Below, one piece after another: positions 1-8,883 of a stretch of 64,000 nucleotides of DNA. Positions within the stretch are counted from its first letter, which is position 1. Each line of letters opens with the position of its first letter. The notes beneath the pieces are model-generated. The model was given only the letters and a program-made list of their open reading frames with translations, was not told the DNA's origin and did not search any database. The translations under genes and the position numbers were made by a program. Source of the stretch: Bacteroidia bacterium (lineage in GTDB: Bacteria; Bacteroidota; Bacteroidia; J057); the NCBI GenBank assembly GCA_030430575.1, contig JAUIKF010000032.1, forward strand, positions 36,804 to 100,803. Direction: 5' to 3'.

Positions 1-111
1 CAGTATCAGGCGTATTATTATGTAGGGGAAAAGGTCTATCAATTATCGGTTCCGTTGACAGCGGAAAATAGGCAAAAGGCGGAGCCTGATTATGTGGTGG
101 AGGTGATTTAG
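1..111 (+). CDS. C-terminal end of an unidentified protein
   Basis: An open frame runs in from the left edge and ends at a TAG at 109-111, giving the last 36 residues of a protein that begins outside the window. The tail is rich in tyrosine and valine and ends DYVVEVI, which fits a beta-rich domain such as the last strand of an extracellular or barrel protein, but no family can be named. It converges with the leftward rarA gene across a 55-base gap. Confidence 0.5.
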   Translation, partial: QYQAYYYVGEKVYQLSVPLTAENRQKAEPDYVVEVI

Positions 112-166
112 CTGTATATATGAGTCATCCCGAATTCCCAGGAATTTTTGTAATCCATTAAACGCC

Positions 167-1453
167 TTATCCCTTATATTTCTCCCCCCACAATTGATCC
201 AAAAACTGTTTAAGCTTCGCTTCTGACCCTATCGCCTTCGGCTGATAGAAGGTGGTGCCAGAGAGACCCTCAGGCAGGTATTCTTGGTTGCCTTCGGCCC
301 CTTCATAGTTGTGGGAGTATTTATAATTTTTGCCATAGCCCATGCCTTTCATGAGGCGGGTAGGCGCATTGCGCAGGTGCAGGGGTACGGGACGCGGGAC
401 GTCGTCCGAGACGAGCTTCATGGCTTTATTGATAGCTGCGTAGGCAGCATTGCTCTTGGGGGAGCTGGCGAGGTAGGTAGTTGCCTGAGCGAGGATGATT
501 CGGGCTTCGGGCATGCCGATGACATTGATGGCTTGGAAGCAATTATTAGCCATGAGGAGGGCATTCGGATTGGCATTGCCAATGTCCTCGGAGGCGAGGA
601 TGATGAGGCGTCGCGCAATGAATTTGATGTCTTCGCCGCCATCCAGCATGCGCGCTAGCCAGTAGATGGCAGCATTGGCGTCGCTGCCTCGCACCGATTT
701 GATGAAAGCACTGATGATGTCATAGTGCTGTTCGCCAGTCTTGTCGTAGAGGGCGACATGCTCTTGGGCGGAAGCCATGATGGCTTCGTCTGTCACGACG
801 ATCTTTTCCGATTGTTCGCTAGCCGCTACAAAAATTTCTATCAAACTCAAGCTTTTGCGCGCATCCCCTCCTGCAATGCGGTAGATCGCTCCTGTTTCCT
901 TGAGTTCTATGTCCAGTTCTTTCAGGACTTTGTCTTCCTTGATGGCATATTCAAGCAATTCTTGGACTTCTTCTGGCCCCAATGCCTCCAGCTTGTACAC
1001 TTGACTCCTCGACAGCAAGGCTGCGTTCACTTCAAAAGACGGATTCTCCGTCGTGGCACCGATCAAGGTCACTAGGCCGCGCTCGACAGCGCCTAGGAGA
1101 GAGTCTTGCTGAGACTTGTTGAAGCGATGGATCTCATCGATAAAGAGGATGGTGCCTGGGAAGCGCTTGGCGTGTTCCAAGACTTGGCGGACGTCCTTGA
1201 CGCCGGCGGCGACAGCGCTGAGCTGCTTGAAGGGCCGATCGGCATGCTGCGCCAGAATCTGGGCAAGTGTCGTTTTGCCAATGCCTGGCGGGCCCCAGAA
1301 GATTAAGGAAGGGATGCGTTGACTCCGCACCATCTGCATGAAAGGGCTGCCTTCGTGAAGCAAGTGCTTTTGGCCTATGACCTGATCGATGGTTTTGGGC
1401 CGGATGCGCTCCGCCAAGGGAGGCAGGTGGGCATGTTGGTGAAATAGATCCAT
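167..1453 (-). CDS. rarA: Replication-associated recombination protein A (AAA+ ATPase RarA/MgsA)
   Basis: This 428-residue protein belongs to the clamp-loader-like AAA+ family of RarA/MgsA/WRNIP1, which acts at stalled replication forks. The Walker A motif GPPGIGKT is at residues 54-61 and Walker B ILFIDE at 102-107, followed by the sensor 1 region ([11 protein letters not shown]) and the family-specific C-terminal part with [12 protein letters not shown] and the tetramerisation-domain signature [10 protein letters not shown]. The N-terminus ([20 protein letters not shown]) is typical, so the start at 1453 is accepted. Length matches the family. It is the last gene of a leftward series and follows a gap that contains a MITE-like repeat. 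No oddities were seen in the motifs. Confidence 0.95.
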   Translation of the reverse strand: MDLFHQHAHLPPLAERIRPKTIDQVIGQKHLLHEGSPFMQMVRSQRIPSLIFWGPPGIGKTTLAQILAQHADRPFKQLSAVAAGVKDVRQVLEHAKRFPGTILFIDEIHRFNKSQQDSLLGAVERGLVTLIGATTENPSFEVNAALLSRSQVYKLEALGPEEVQELLEYAIKEDKVLKELDIELKETGAIYRIAGGDARKSLSLIEIFVAASEQSEKIVVTDEAIMASAQEHVALYDKTGEQHYDIISAFIKSVRGSDANAAIYWLARMLDGGEDIKFIARRLIILASEDIGNANPNALLMANNCFQAINVIGMPEARIILAQATTYLASSPKSNAAYAAINKAMKLVSDDVPRPVPLHLRNAPTRLMKGMGYGKNYKYSHNYEGAEGNQEYLPEGLSGTTFYQPKAIGSEAKLKQFLDQLWGEKYKG

Positions 1454-1491
1454 GAATGATTACTTGAAGCCTTTTCCTTCAACAGGCATTC

Positions 1492-1615
1492 AAAATTGGT
1501 TCATTGAGATATTTAGTGGAATGATCACTTTATCCTTAACATCCACCACGGATTACACAGATTTACACGGATTAAAGAAGAAAATCTGTGGGAATCTGGG
1601 TAATCTGTGGTTTTT
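1492..1615. repeat. MITE-like element, copy 1 (right end missing)
   Basis: This stretch matches 31995-32118 almost base for base. It begins AAAATTGGTTCAT, passes a segment ATTTAGTGGAATG, and contains an internal inverted repeat around CCACGGATTACACAG and its partner CTGGGTAATCTGTGG. The right terminal inverted repeat present in copy 2 (32122-32147) is absent here; the sequence runs directly into the end of the gene at 1622. It lies between the rarA start and the stop of the barrel protein. Confidence 0.75.
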
Positions 1616-1621
1616 CTCCTC

Positions 1622-2506
1622 TTATTCCTCTCCTCCAAAGAAATACGCCAACACCAGAGAGCCACTGAGATGGGCATCTAGGGTCTCGGATAAGGCTAGG
1701 GTCTCTGGCAAAGTATTGTCATTCTTCCATTCTTGACCATCAAGGAGATCGTCTCGGGTATACGTGTATCGTCCTTCCAGGCCCACCGCCCAGTGGTCGG
1801 AAAGCTTTATGCGAAAGCCAGTACCCACCATGAAAGTAGAGATAATGGCATAGTCGCCGATGCCTGTTTTATTGATTACATCTTGATCGATATAAGTTTC
1901 ATAAGTATCGTCGCGCATGTCTATCAGGGCAGCTCGAATCGCATCTGAGCCAGTAACCTCTATATTGGCATAATCATAAATTTGATTGTTCTCATCAAGA
2001 GCGTTGATCCATGAAGCATATAGCATGGTACCCAAGCCGCCAAAGACATACAGGTCCCATGTGTCATTTCCTGAAGGGGAGAACAGGCGGTTCAGGTTGA
2101 CTTTTAACTGGATGGAAGCGTCAAAATACTCCATGCTATAGTTGTGATAGACGGCTGGATTCAGCGTGTCATACGCCACCAAAAATTCACTGCGATCGGG
2201 CGTACCATTCAAGGCTTTATTGTACTTTATCCCCGTAGAGACTTCTGTATCCAGGCCTTGACTCTTGCCATTGTGGAGCTGTAGGCGAAAGTCAATCACC
2301 CGAGAGACCTGTTTCTGAAGAGAAAGGCCCACTTGGTAGCTGTTTGATATATCAGGGGCGACATCGCCACGCACGGCACTCGTACCTAGTTTTAGGCCCA
2401 AAGACCATCGCAGGGGAGTCGTTTTTTCCACTCCATAATACCCTACTTGGGCAGAAAGGGAAAGGGTACCAACGAGACATAATGATAAAAGAAGAGCGCG
2501 CATCAT
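1622..2506 (-). CDS. Outer-membrane beta-barrel family protein, function unknown
   Basis: This 294-residue protein begins with a cleavable signal peptide (about residues 1-20, ending in SLSAQ) and continues with alternating hydrophobic and polar strands typical of small outer-membrane barrels (for example LRWSLGLKLGTSAVRGD near the start and GSLVLAYFFGG at the end). The C-terminal strand is consistent with insertion by the Bam machinery, whose central gene lies a few kilobases away. It is the gene downstream of murI, with a 30-base gap, so it may be co-transcribed. No specific function can be given. A PorT-like or OmpA N-terminal-like barrel is the nearest description. Confidence 0.65.
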   Translation of the reverse strand: MMRALLLSLCLVGTLSLSAQVGYYGVEKTTPLRWSLGLKLGTSAVRGDVAPDISNSYQVGLSLQKQVSRVIDFRLQLHNGKSQGLDTEVSTGIKYNKALNGTPDRSEFLVAYDTLNPAVYHNYSMEYFDASIQLKVNLNRLFSPSGNDTWDLYVFGGLGTMLYASWINALDENNQIYDYANIEVTGSDAIRAALIDMRDDTYETYIDQDVINKTGIGDYAIISTFMVGTGFRIKLSDHWAVGLEGRYTYTRDDLLDGQEWKNDNTLPETLALSETLDAHLSGSLVLAYFFGGEE

Positions 2507-2536
2507 AGGGGGATTAGGAGTAAATGAAAATGAACA

Positions 2537-3358
2537 TCAAAATACCTCTTTTTTCTCAAATACCACTTCTCTTTCTAAAAACAGCTTAGCGGCTGCCTGA
2601 AAATGGATGGTATAATCAGATAAGAAATACTGATAGTGAGCTTTGGACCTTTGGGTTCTCAATAGGTCATTTTGGGTCAAACCAGCTTTTACCGCATTTG
2701 CAACTGCTAAAGAGGAGTCAATAACAGTGATGGGATTCGGATAATTTGCCTCAAAATAAGCTGCTATTTGATTCTTTATCAAGGGATAATGGGTACAGCC
2801 CAATATCAGCGTATCTATGTCAAAAAAGCCTGTGTCAGACATATAGGCGTCTATGACATCTTGACTCACTGCATTATGCAGCCAGCCTTCTTCGATCATA
2901 GGTACCAGGAGGGGAGTTGCCTTCTCGACGATGTGTGCCCCCGACAAGGCAAACGACAATTGGGTCCGATAGACATGGGAGTGAACGGTGGTTTTGGTCC
3001 CAATAATGCCGATCCGGTTGTTACGAGAATGGCGTGCCGCTTCTGACACTGCGGGACTGATGACATCGAAGACAGGGACCTCGCCAGCGACGGCGGCGAC
3101 GGCTTGTGCTGCAGCAGCAGAAGCGGTATTACAAGCAATCACAATGGCCTTGACGGGCTGTGACAGGAGAAAGCGGGTAATGGCCAGGGCAAAGCTCTGA
3201 ACGAGTTCTGGCGACTTGTCGCCATAGGGGAGGTGGGCCGTATCGCCAAAGTAAATCAGGTCCTCCTCAGGCAGCAGGGCTTGCATTGCCTTCACGATGG
3301 TCAAGCCACCAAGGCCTGAATCGAAGATGCCGATAGGGAGGTCTTTGGAGAGCGCCAT
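2537..3358 (-). CDS. murI: Glutamate racemase
   Basis: This cytoplasmic enzyme interconverts L- and D-glutamate and supplies D-glutamate for peptidoglycan. The 273-residue protein shows the N-terminal signature IGIFDSGLGGLTI, the first catalytic cysteine in IACNTAS (Cys76) and the second in ILGCTHYPLI (Cys188), and the GDTAHLPYG segment. Length is normal for the family. It lies downstream of the ompH genes, a placement that recurs in Bacteroidota. The gap upstream (3359-3488) contains a word-repeat hairpin. Confidence 0.95.
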   Translation of the reverse strand: MALSKDLPIGIFDSGLGGLTIVKAMQALLPEEDLIYFGDTAHLPYGDKSPELVQSFALAITRFLLSQPVKAIVIACNTASAAAAQAVAAVAGEVPVFDVISPAVSEAARHSRNNRIGIIGTKTTVHSHVYRTQLSFALSGAHIVEKATPLLVPMIEEGWLHNAVSQDVIDAYMSDTGFFDIDTLILGCTHYPLIKNQIAAYFEANYPNPITVIDSSLAVANAVKAGLTQNDLLRTQRSKAHYQYFLSDYTIHFQAAAKLFLEREVVFEKKEVF

Positions 3359-3387
3359 GTATTAGCGAAAAAAATAAGAGAAAGAAA

Positions 3388-3463
3388 AAACCATATAAGG
3401 CATTTAAGGGCATATAAGGTAAAATAGACTTCCTTATATGTACTTATATTCCTTATATGGTTT
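3388..3463. repeat. Word-repeat hairpin (CATATAAGG family)
   Basis: The element starts AAACCATATAAGG and ends with the exact complement CCTTATATGGTTT, with several further partial copies of the word between. A 31-base stretch of it (3389-3419) is found again as reverse complement at 61794-61824. It fills most of the gap between murI and the first ompH gene. Confidence 0.75.
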
Positions 3464-3488
3464 AATAGAAAAAGAAAAACGACCCGTT

Positions 3489-4073
3489 TTACTTCCCTGC
3501 TTCTTCAGGAACTTTGATGCCCAATTTGACCATGATCTCCTTGGTGACATTGCGCTCATCTGGCCCATATAGGACGATAGATACGCCTGCTCCGTCTACC
3601 ATGTTCAGGATATAGTCATAGCCTTTTTCTGTAGCAACTTCTTTGATTTTTGCTTCTAGCTTTTCTGTGATGGGAGCCATCAGATCGGCTTGCTTTTTGG
3701 CGAGCTTCTGCTCTGCTTTGGCCGTCTCTTGTTTGATTTCCTCATCGAGTTTTCTGAGTTCTGTTTCCATCGCTTTCAACTCATCTTCCATCGCCTTCAG
3801 TTCCGCTTCCGTTTTGGAGGCCTGAGCCGCTTCATATGCTTCTACTTTCGCTACATATGTCTTGTATTTCTCTTGCGCATAGAGCTGCTTCGATTCCAAT
3901 TGCTTAGCCAATTGTTTTTGGTACGTCTGAAGCGACTGCTGCATAGACTTAGTCTCTGGCATATTGGCCAAAACCATTTCAATATTGGCGTGTCCAAGCT
4001 TGCTTTGCGCAAAGGCCGAGAAAACACAGGCCAAAGTGAAGATGCTTATTAGTATGATGTTCTTTAATTTCAT
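3489..4073 (-). CDS. OmpH/Skp family periplasmic chaperone, paralogue 1
   Basis: Skp-type chaperones bind unfolded outer-membrane proteins in the periplasm and hand them to BamA. The protein has a signal peptide ending FSAFAQ, the family start KLGHANIEMVLANMPE, a long charged helical hairpin rich in K, E, A and Q, and a C-terminal strand region (YDYILNMVDGAGVSIVLYG). The open frame could begin at 4103, but the start at 4073 (MKLKNIIL) places a normal signal peptide at the N-terminus and gives 194 residues. Three such paralogues stand in a row downstream of bamA, which points to a shared role with that gene. Confidence 0.88.
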   Translation of the reverse strand: MKLKNIILISIFTLACVFSAFAQSKLGHANIEMVLANMPETKSMQQSLQTYQKQLAKQLESKQLYAQEKYKTYVAKVEAYEAAQASKTEAELKAMEDELKAMETELRKLDEEIKQETAKAEQKLAKKQADLMAPITEKLEAKIKEVATEKGYDYILNMVDGAGVSIVLYGPDERNVTKEIMVKLGIKVPEEAGK

Positions 4074-4121
4074 TGTGCTATTTATTATCAATAATTTAGT
4101 CAATATAGTATACTTCCGTTA

Positions 4122-4679
4122 TTAATTTCCTCCAGTGTTATCTCCTTCTGATGACATATCTACGCCTAACTCTTTCAGTACCAATTCTGTGACATTATTG
4201 CCTTCTGGTCCGTGGAGGATGATGGACATAGAGGTAGCGTCTACCATGTTGAGAATATAGGTATAACCACCATCTTTGGCGACTTTGTCGATCGCAGCTC
4301 TGACTTTGTCCAGTACAGGCTGGAGCATCTCTTGGCGACGAATCGCTATGGCACGCTCTGCATCTGCCGCACCTTTTTTGATCTCTTGATCCAGGTCTTG
4401 TAGGTTTTTGATCAAATCTCCCAATTGCTCATCAGTCTCTCCAGCTCCACGTCTCTCTTCGTATTCTGCTACTTTCGTCTCCGCATAATTTTGGGTCACT
4501 TGGAGCTTGTCTCCTAGTTGTTTTTGGAGGGCAGCGAGATCTGTTCCGATCTTAGCGGTTTCTGGCATATAGCTCAGAATCAGTTCGAAATTGGCGAAGC
4601 CAACTTTGTCTTGAGCGGTGGCGCTAGCCACAATTCCTAGACAGAGTATGCCAGCCAGTACGAGTGTTTTTAGTTTCAT
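4122..4679 (-). CDS. OmpH/Skp family periplasmic chaperone, paralogue 2
   Basis: This 185-residue protein has a signal peptide ending ASATAQ, then DKVGFANFELILSYMPE, a helical arm region with QKQLGDKLQ and a conserved C-terminal strand (YTYILNMVDATSMSIILHG) nearly identical in pattern to paralogue 1. The two are therefore likely a recent duplication. Function is inferred from the family: holding nascent outer-membrane proteins during passage through the periplasm. It lies 48 bases upstream of paralogue 1 in the same direction. Confidence 0.88.
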   Translation of the reverse strand: MKLKTLVLAGILCLGIVASATAQDKVGFANFELILSYMPETAKIGTDLAALQKQLGDKLQVTQNYAETKVAEYEERRGAGETDEQLGDLIKNLQDLDQEIKKGAADAERAIAIRRQEMLQPVLDKVRAAIDKVAKDGGYTYILNMVDATSMSIILHGPEGNNVTELVLKELGVDMSSEGDNTGGN

Positions 4680-4811
4680 ATTGTCCTTAATTTGTTATGG
4701 GTGCAAGCTACTAATTTTTCACAGCAAACGGGATGAATCCCTGTTTATTGCCATCGTGCCATTCATGTGGGCTTTCGGCAGGAAGTAACTGTTCCCGGCC
4801 TTTTTTCTCTA

Positions 4812-5381
4812 TCAACCTCCTGTACGGCCACTTGTCCCAGGTCGGCCAGGCGTTGAATTATTGTTTTTTTCATCTTCTATGCCCAATTCTTTCCGAACCT
4901 CATCACTGAGGTCATAAGCAGGGTCTGTATAGAGCCATGTCACATCGCCAGCTTTGTCGTAGACCATGGCAAATTTTTTCTTCTGAGCCACGACCTTGAC
5001 TGCGCGCATGATGCGGTCCTGGATCGGCTTGATCTTATTGGTCTGTAGTTGGAACAGGTCACCATTGTAGCCAAACTTGCTTTCGCGGTATTCTTTGGCA
5101 TCGCGCTCTGCGTCGAAGATTTCTTGCTGCTTATCTTTCTTGGTATCTTCTGGAAGCAATACTTCCGAAGCGGTGTACTCTTTATACAAACGCTCTATTT
5201 CGGCGTATTTCTTTTCGAGTTCATCTTGCCACTGCTGAGAAAATCGGTCGATTTCGGCTTGGGCTTCAGTATACTCTGGAAGTTTCTCCATGATCTCCTC
5301 GGAATCAATGTATCCGATCTTCTGTGCAAAGCTGGCAGTCGCCAGCATAGAAACGATAAGAATTGCCAGTAGCTTTTTCAT
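4812..5381 (-). CDS. OmpH/Skp family periplasmic chaperone, paralogue 3
   Basis: This 189-residue protein has a short signal peptide (MKKLLAILIVSMLATASFAQ), the family start KIGYIDSEEIMEKLPEY, a long charged coiled region and the C-terminal segment KFAMVYDKAGDVTWLYTD. It is the most divergent of the three copies and the one nearest bamA, 33 bases downstream of it, so it is probably the ancestral partner gene. The tail after residue 170 is a low-complexity G, T, R, N stretch (NNNSTPGRPGTSGRTGG) not present in the other two. Confidence 0.9.
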   Translation of the reverse strand: MKKLLAILIVSMLATASFAQKIGYIDSEEIMEKLPEYTEAQAEIDRFSQQWQDELEKKYAEIERLYKEYTASEVLLPEDTKKDKQQEIFDAERDAKEYRESKFGYNGDLFQLQTNKIKPIQDRIMRAVKVVAQKKKFAMVYDKAGDVTWLYTDPAYDLSDEVRKELGIEDEKNNNSTPGRPGTSGRTGG

Positions 5382-5414
5382 TCAATAATCTGTTAATGTA
5401 TCTATCAATAAGGC

Positions 5415-7916
5415 TTAAAATTGTTGCCCGATAATAAAGTGGAATTGACGTCCACCGATTGTTTCTCTGTTATCAAACCCATAGGCAAAGTCCAATCCAA
5501 GCAGGCCTACCATAGGTAGCATGACGCGTACCCCTGCTCCTAAGGAACGATTCACTTTGAAGGGGTTGTATTCGCGGAAGCTTGTATACCCATTTCCTGC
5601 TTCTGCAAATGCTTGTACCCATATTGGGGCACTTTGGTTTAGCGTGAGCGGGACACGGAGTTCCATTAGGTAGCGATTGTAGATGATATGTCCTTGCTGA
5701 TTGTTGTTGATGGAGTTGTCATCATAGCCTCTCAATGGGATGATGTCTCGCCCATCTAAGCCCCAGGTGCCTACCAGACCTGCTCCTCCAATGAAGAAGC
5801 GCTCAAAGGGCGATACGCCAATGTCGTTATTGTATTTGCCCACAAATCCCGCTTCTACCTTTGTGTGCAAGACCACATTGCCAAAGAGCTTCCAGAACCA
5901 GGCACTATTGAAACGCCACTTGTGGTATTCTAGCAAATTGAATTTCTTGGCAGGGTTTAGCTCGGAATAATCTTTTTTGGAAAAGAGAGAGTAGGGAGGT
6001 GTCGCTTCTACGGAGAGAGACATGATCGACCCACTTTTGGGGTAGATCGGTGCATCTACACTCGTTCTATCAAATGACTGTCTCAGGGTAATTACATTAA
6101 CAAAGGCCTGTGCCTCTGGCGTACCGTCTGCCCGAATAAAGCTATTGGAGAAAACAGTAGCAGGATTGGTCACATCAAAGTACTTGTAAGTAAGAGACGT
6201 ATTGGAACGGAAAAAGTCATCGGGAAATTTCATCCGGCGACCATAATCGAGGGATGCAGAGAAAATTCCGTTACGATAGTTACTGGCGGTATTTTGGAAA
6301 ATGACATAAGAGGTGCTTACGCCCAGTGAGTTGGGCTTCTTGCCGCCGAGCCAAGGCTCTAGGAAAGAAAAGGAGAAATTTCGGTAGCCCACGCCATTCA
6401 TCTGCATGGCGATGCTGAGCTTCTGCCCGTCTCCTGAAGGAATAGGGCCAGCCCATTCACTCCTAGGCTTCAAGATCTTGCGCGCAGAGAAGTTGTTGAA
6501 GGCCAACTGGACAGTCCCTACAAATCCCCCTCCGACAACATTTCCTCTTGAATCGCGAATACGACCGCCCCAACCCCCTTGCAATTGCAACTGGTCTGAC
6601 GGGCGCTCCTCGACTATATATTTGATGTCAACCGTTCCCGTCTGCATATTCGGAATCGGGAGGACATTGAGCGTTTCCTGGTTGAAATAGCCCAAACTGA
6701 GAATCTCACGCTGGCTACGGATGATATCTGAACGGCTGAATTTCTTGCCAGGATAGGTGCGGAGCATACGCAGGATGACGTAGTCACTGGTCTTGGTATT
6801 GCCCTCCACGATAATCTTGCGGATCGTGGCCTGAGGCCCTTCTATGATGCGAATCTCAAGGTCTATCGAATCATCTTGAACCGCGACTTCGACGGGGTCT
6901 ACCTGGAAAAAGAGGTAGCCGTCATCCATATAAAGCGAACTCACATCTCCGCCGTTGGGGTCGCCAGAGAGTCGCGCATTCAATTTTGTGGCGCTATACG
7001 TATCCCCTTTTCCAAGGCCAAGGATTCTCGCCAGTGTTTCCGAATTGTATTTGTAATTACCTACCCAGTCGATGTTACGGTAGTAGTATTTTTGTCCTTC
7101 ATACACGGTCATCTCCAGATTGACCGTCTTCTCATCATGAAGGTATACTGTGTCGGATTCAATGGTGGCGTCGCGATAGCCTGCATCATTATATGACTGG
7201 ACGAGGAGGCCTTTGGCTTCCTTGAATTTTTTAGGAACATATTTGGACCTGTTCCAAAAACGCCATTTTTTCTTTTCCTTGACGCCTTTGAGTTTGCGCT
7301 TGATCTTATTGGAGGCAAAGGCAGCATTGCCTTTGATGCCGATCTTATTGATCTTGATACGTTTGCCTTTATTGACCCTAATCTCAACTGTTACCCCATT
7401 TTTGAGGACGGCATCGGGTAGAGAGGTAATTTCTACTGAGGTGCTAAAAAAGCCTTTTTCCACATAATAATTGCGGATAACACGCTTGGCAGCTGTGACC
7501 TTAGCTTCTGTCAGGATAGAACCCCTAATAAAGTTGATTTTTTCGCGTAGATCATCTGCCTGAGTTTTGGAGATTCCCAAGAAAGAGAATTTGGAAATTC
7601 GAGGACGCTCCGTGACGATAATGGTCAGGAAAATTTTATCACCGATGATATTATCCTGTCGGATGCGCACATCAGAAAAGATACTTTCCTTCCATAGGCG
7701 CTTGATCGCATTGGAGAGGTTGGATCCGGGAATCCGCACTTGTTCGCCCACCATAAGCCCACTCAGGTTGATGACAGCATTCTTGTCACTGTATTTGGCG
7801 CCTTCCACTTCAAGGCCCGAAAGAATATAGACTTTCGGCTCCGAGACAGGGTTTTGTGCTTGCTGAAGAAGAGGGAGGCATGTTACAGCCAATAAAAGAA
7901 TCAGAAGCTTTTTCAT
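5415..7916 (-). CDS. bamA: Outer membrane protein assembly factor BamA
   Basis: BamA folds and inserts beta-barrel proteins into the outer membrane. The 833-residue protein has a signal peptide (to about residue 20), a series of POTRA domains over roughly residues 25-430 (for example ATIRKIIVEGNTKTSDYVILR in the last one), and a C-terminal Omp85 barrel that contains the conserved loop 6 region (IPLRGYDDNS) and ends FHFIIGQQF with the terminal aromatic residue expected of a Bam substrate. The ATG overlaps the uppS stop codon by four bases (ATGA, 7913-7916), which implies translational coupling. The ompH genes follow directly. Confidence 0.95.
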   Translation of the reverse strand: MKKLLILLLAVTCLPLLQQAQNPVSEPKVYILSGLEVEGAKYSDKNAVINLSGLMVGEQVRIPGSNLSNAIKRLWKESIFSDVRIRQDNIIGDKIFLTIIVTERPRISKFSFLGISKTQADDLREKINFIRGSILTEAKVTAAKRVIRNYYVEKGFFSTSVEITSLPDAVLKNGVTVEIRVNKGKRIKINKIGIKGNAAFASNKIKRKLKGVKEKKKWRFWNRSKYVPKKFKEAKGLLVQSYNDAGYRDATIESDTVYLHDEKTVNLEMTVYEGQKYYYRNIDWVGNYKYNSETLARILGLGKGDTYSATKLNARLSGDPNGGDVSSLYMDDGYLFFQVDPVEVAVQDDSIDLEIRIIEGPQATIRKIIVEGNTKTSDYVILRMLRTYPGKKFSRSDIIRSQREILSLGYFNQETLNVLPIPNMQTGTVDIKYIVEERPSDQLQLQGGWGGRIRDSRGNVVGGGFVGTVQLAFNNFSARKILKPRSEWAGPIPSGDGQKLSIAMQMNGVGYRNFSFSFLEPWLGGKKPNSLGVSTSYVIFQNTASNYRNGIFSASLDYGRRMKFPDDFFRSNTSLTYKYFDVTNPATVFSNSFIRADGTPEAQAFVNVITLRQSFDRTSVDAPIYPKSGSIMSLSVEATPPYSLFSKKDYSELNPAKKFNLLEYHKWRFNSAWFWKLFGNVVLHTKVEAGFVGKYNNDIGVSPFERFFIGGAGLVGTWGLDGRDIIPLRGYDDNSINNNQQGHIIYNRYLMELRVPLTLNQSAPIWVQAFAEAGNGYTSFREYNPFKVNRSLGAGVRVMLPMVGLLGLDFAYGFDNRETIGGRQFHFIIGQQF

Positions 7917-8662
7917 GAATTATTGTGAATTTGTTCGCTTATTTTTCCAAATCTCCGTTCGCGTTGCTGGAAATTTTTGATGGCTTCATAAAGATCTTCT
8001 CGTCGGAAGTCAGGCCACAGGGTTGGGGTAATATAAAGTTCTGCGTAAGCAATCTCCCAGAGCAAGAAGTTACTGATTCTGTACTCGCCCGATGTTCTGA
8101 TGAGCAATTCAGGGTCGGGCATGTCTGCCGTGCTCAGGTGACGACTGATCATCTTGTCGTCAATTTCTTCAGGGGAAATATCGCCTTCTTTGGCTAGCTG
8201 AGCTAGCTTTCGGGTAGCTGAGACCAGGTCATTTCTCGCGCCATAGCTCAGCGCCAGGGTCAGGGTCATTCGTTTATTGTCCCGCGTCTGCTCAATGGCT
8301 TCTTGCAGCCTGCGTCGCGTCCTTGCAGGGAGATCATCGATATTACCGATCGATGCAAGGCGGATATCATTGTCCATCAAGGTAGACATCTCAGACTTAA
8401 TGGTGTCGACAAGCAATTCCATCAACGCATTGACTTCTAACTTGGGCCTTCCCCAGTTTTCTGTTGAAAACGCATATAAGGTCAGGAAGCCTATGCCCAA
8501 CTCGGCAGCCCCTTCAGTGGTATCTCTCACGGCCTTAATCGCCGATCGATGACCAAAAACCCGCATGTTTCCCCGCTTCTTGGCCCATCGGCCATTGCCA
8601 TCCATGATGATGGCAATATGGCTTGGCAGTCGGTCGGAATCTATTTGAGTATGTAAACTCAT
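7913..8662 (-). CDS. uppS: Isoprenyl transferase (undecaprenyl diphosphate synthase)
   Basis: This cis-prenyltransferase makes the lipid carrier for peptidoglycan and other envelope polymers from farnesyl and isopentenyl diphosphate. The 249-residue protein has the catalytic motif IIMDGNGRWAKKRG with Asp21, the segment LYAFSTENWGRP, and the C-terminal motif LLIRTSGEYRISNFLLWEIA followed by YITPTLWPDF. It is the first gene of the leftward envelope series and shares a four-base overlap with bamA. A divergent TolC gene lies on the other side of a 220-base gap. Confidence 0.96.
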   Translation of the reverse strand: MSLHTQIDSDRLPSHIAIIMDGNGRWAKKRGNMRVFGHRSAIKAVRDTTEGAAELGIGFLTLYAFSTENWGRPKLEVNALMELLVDTIKSEMSTLMDNDIRLASIGNIDDLPARTRRRLQEAIEQTRDNKRMTLTLALSYGARNDLVSATRKLAQLAKEGDISPEEIDDKMISRHLSTADMPDPELLIRTSGEYRISNFLLWEIAYAELYITPTLWPDFRREDLYEAIKNFQQRERRFGKISEQIHNNS

Positions 8663-8748
8663 CGGCCTTATTCAAAGATTAATCAGTAATCAGACGGCAA
8701 AATTACTAAAATGCTGCATGAGGAGAAAGGGAAAATTTTGTGGGGCGT

Positions 8749-8800
8749 TTTTTTTGAGCCGTAGATGCGCGATTAATCGCGCATCTACGGCTCAAAAAAA
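8749..8800. repeat. 52-bp perfect palindrome between divergent genes
   Basis: The two 26-base arms meet at 8774/8775 in GCGCGATTAATCGCGC, extend through GTAGATGC and its complement, and end in T and A runs, with no mismatch and no loop bases. Because of the T and A runs each strand reads like an intrinsic terminator, yet the flanking genes (uppS and tolC-like) both point away from it. Confidence 0.9.
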
Positions 8801-8820
8801 TGCTTGTAATAAATTATGTC

Positions 8821-8850
8821 CTTGAGATACAAATGAAAAAGCTATTTTTG
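8821..8850 (+). promoter_or_regulatory. Predicted promoter of the TolC-HlyD pair
   Basis: A CTTG at 8821-8824 is followed after 18 bases by TATTTTTG at 8843-8850. This matches the Bacteroidota primary sigma consensus (TTTG at about -33 and TAnnTTTG at about -7). Transcription would start some 25-30 bases before the ATG at 8884. Confidence 0.6.
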
Positions 8851-8883
8851 CGTGGCTATTTTCACGTTTAACCCTGTTATGCT

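Noticed and set aside
284..658. Rightward open frame inside rarA
   Set aside because: It is the shadow of a well-supported leftward gene, with no own domain or signal.
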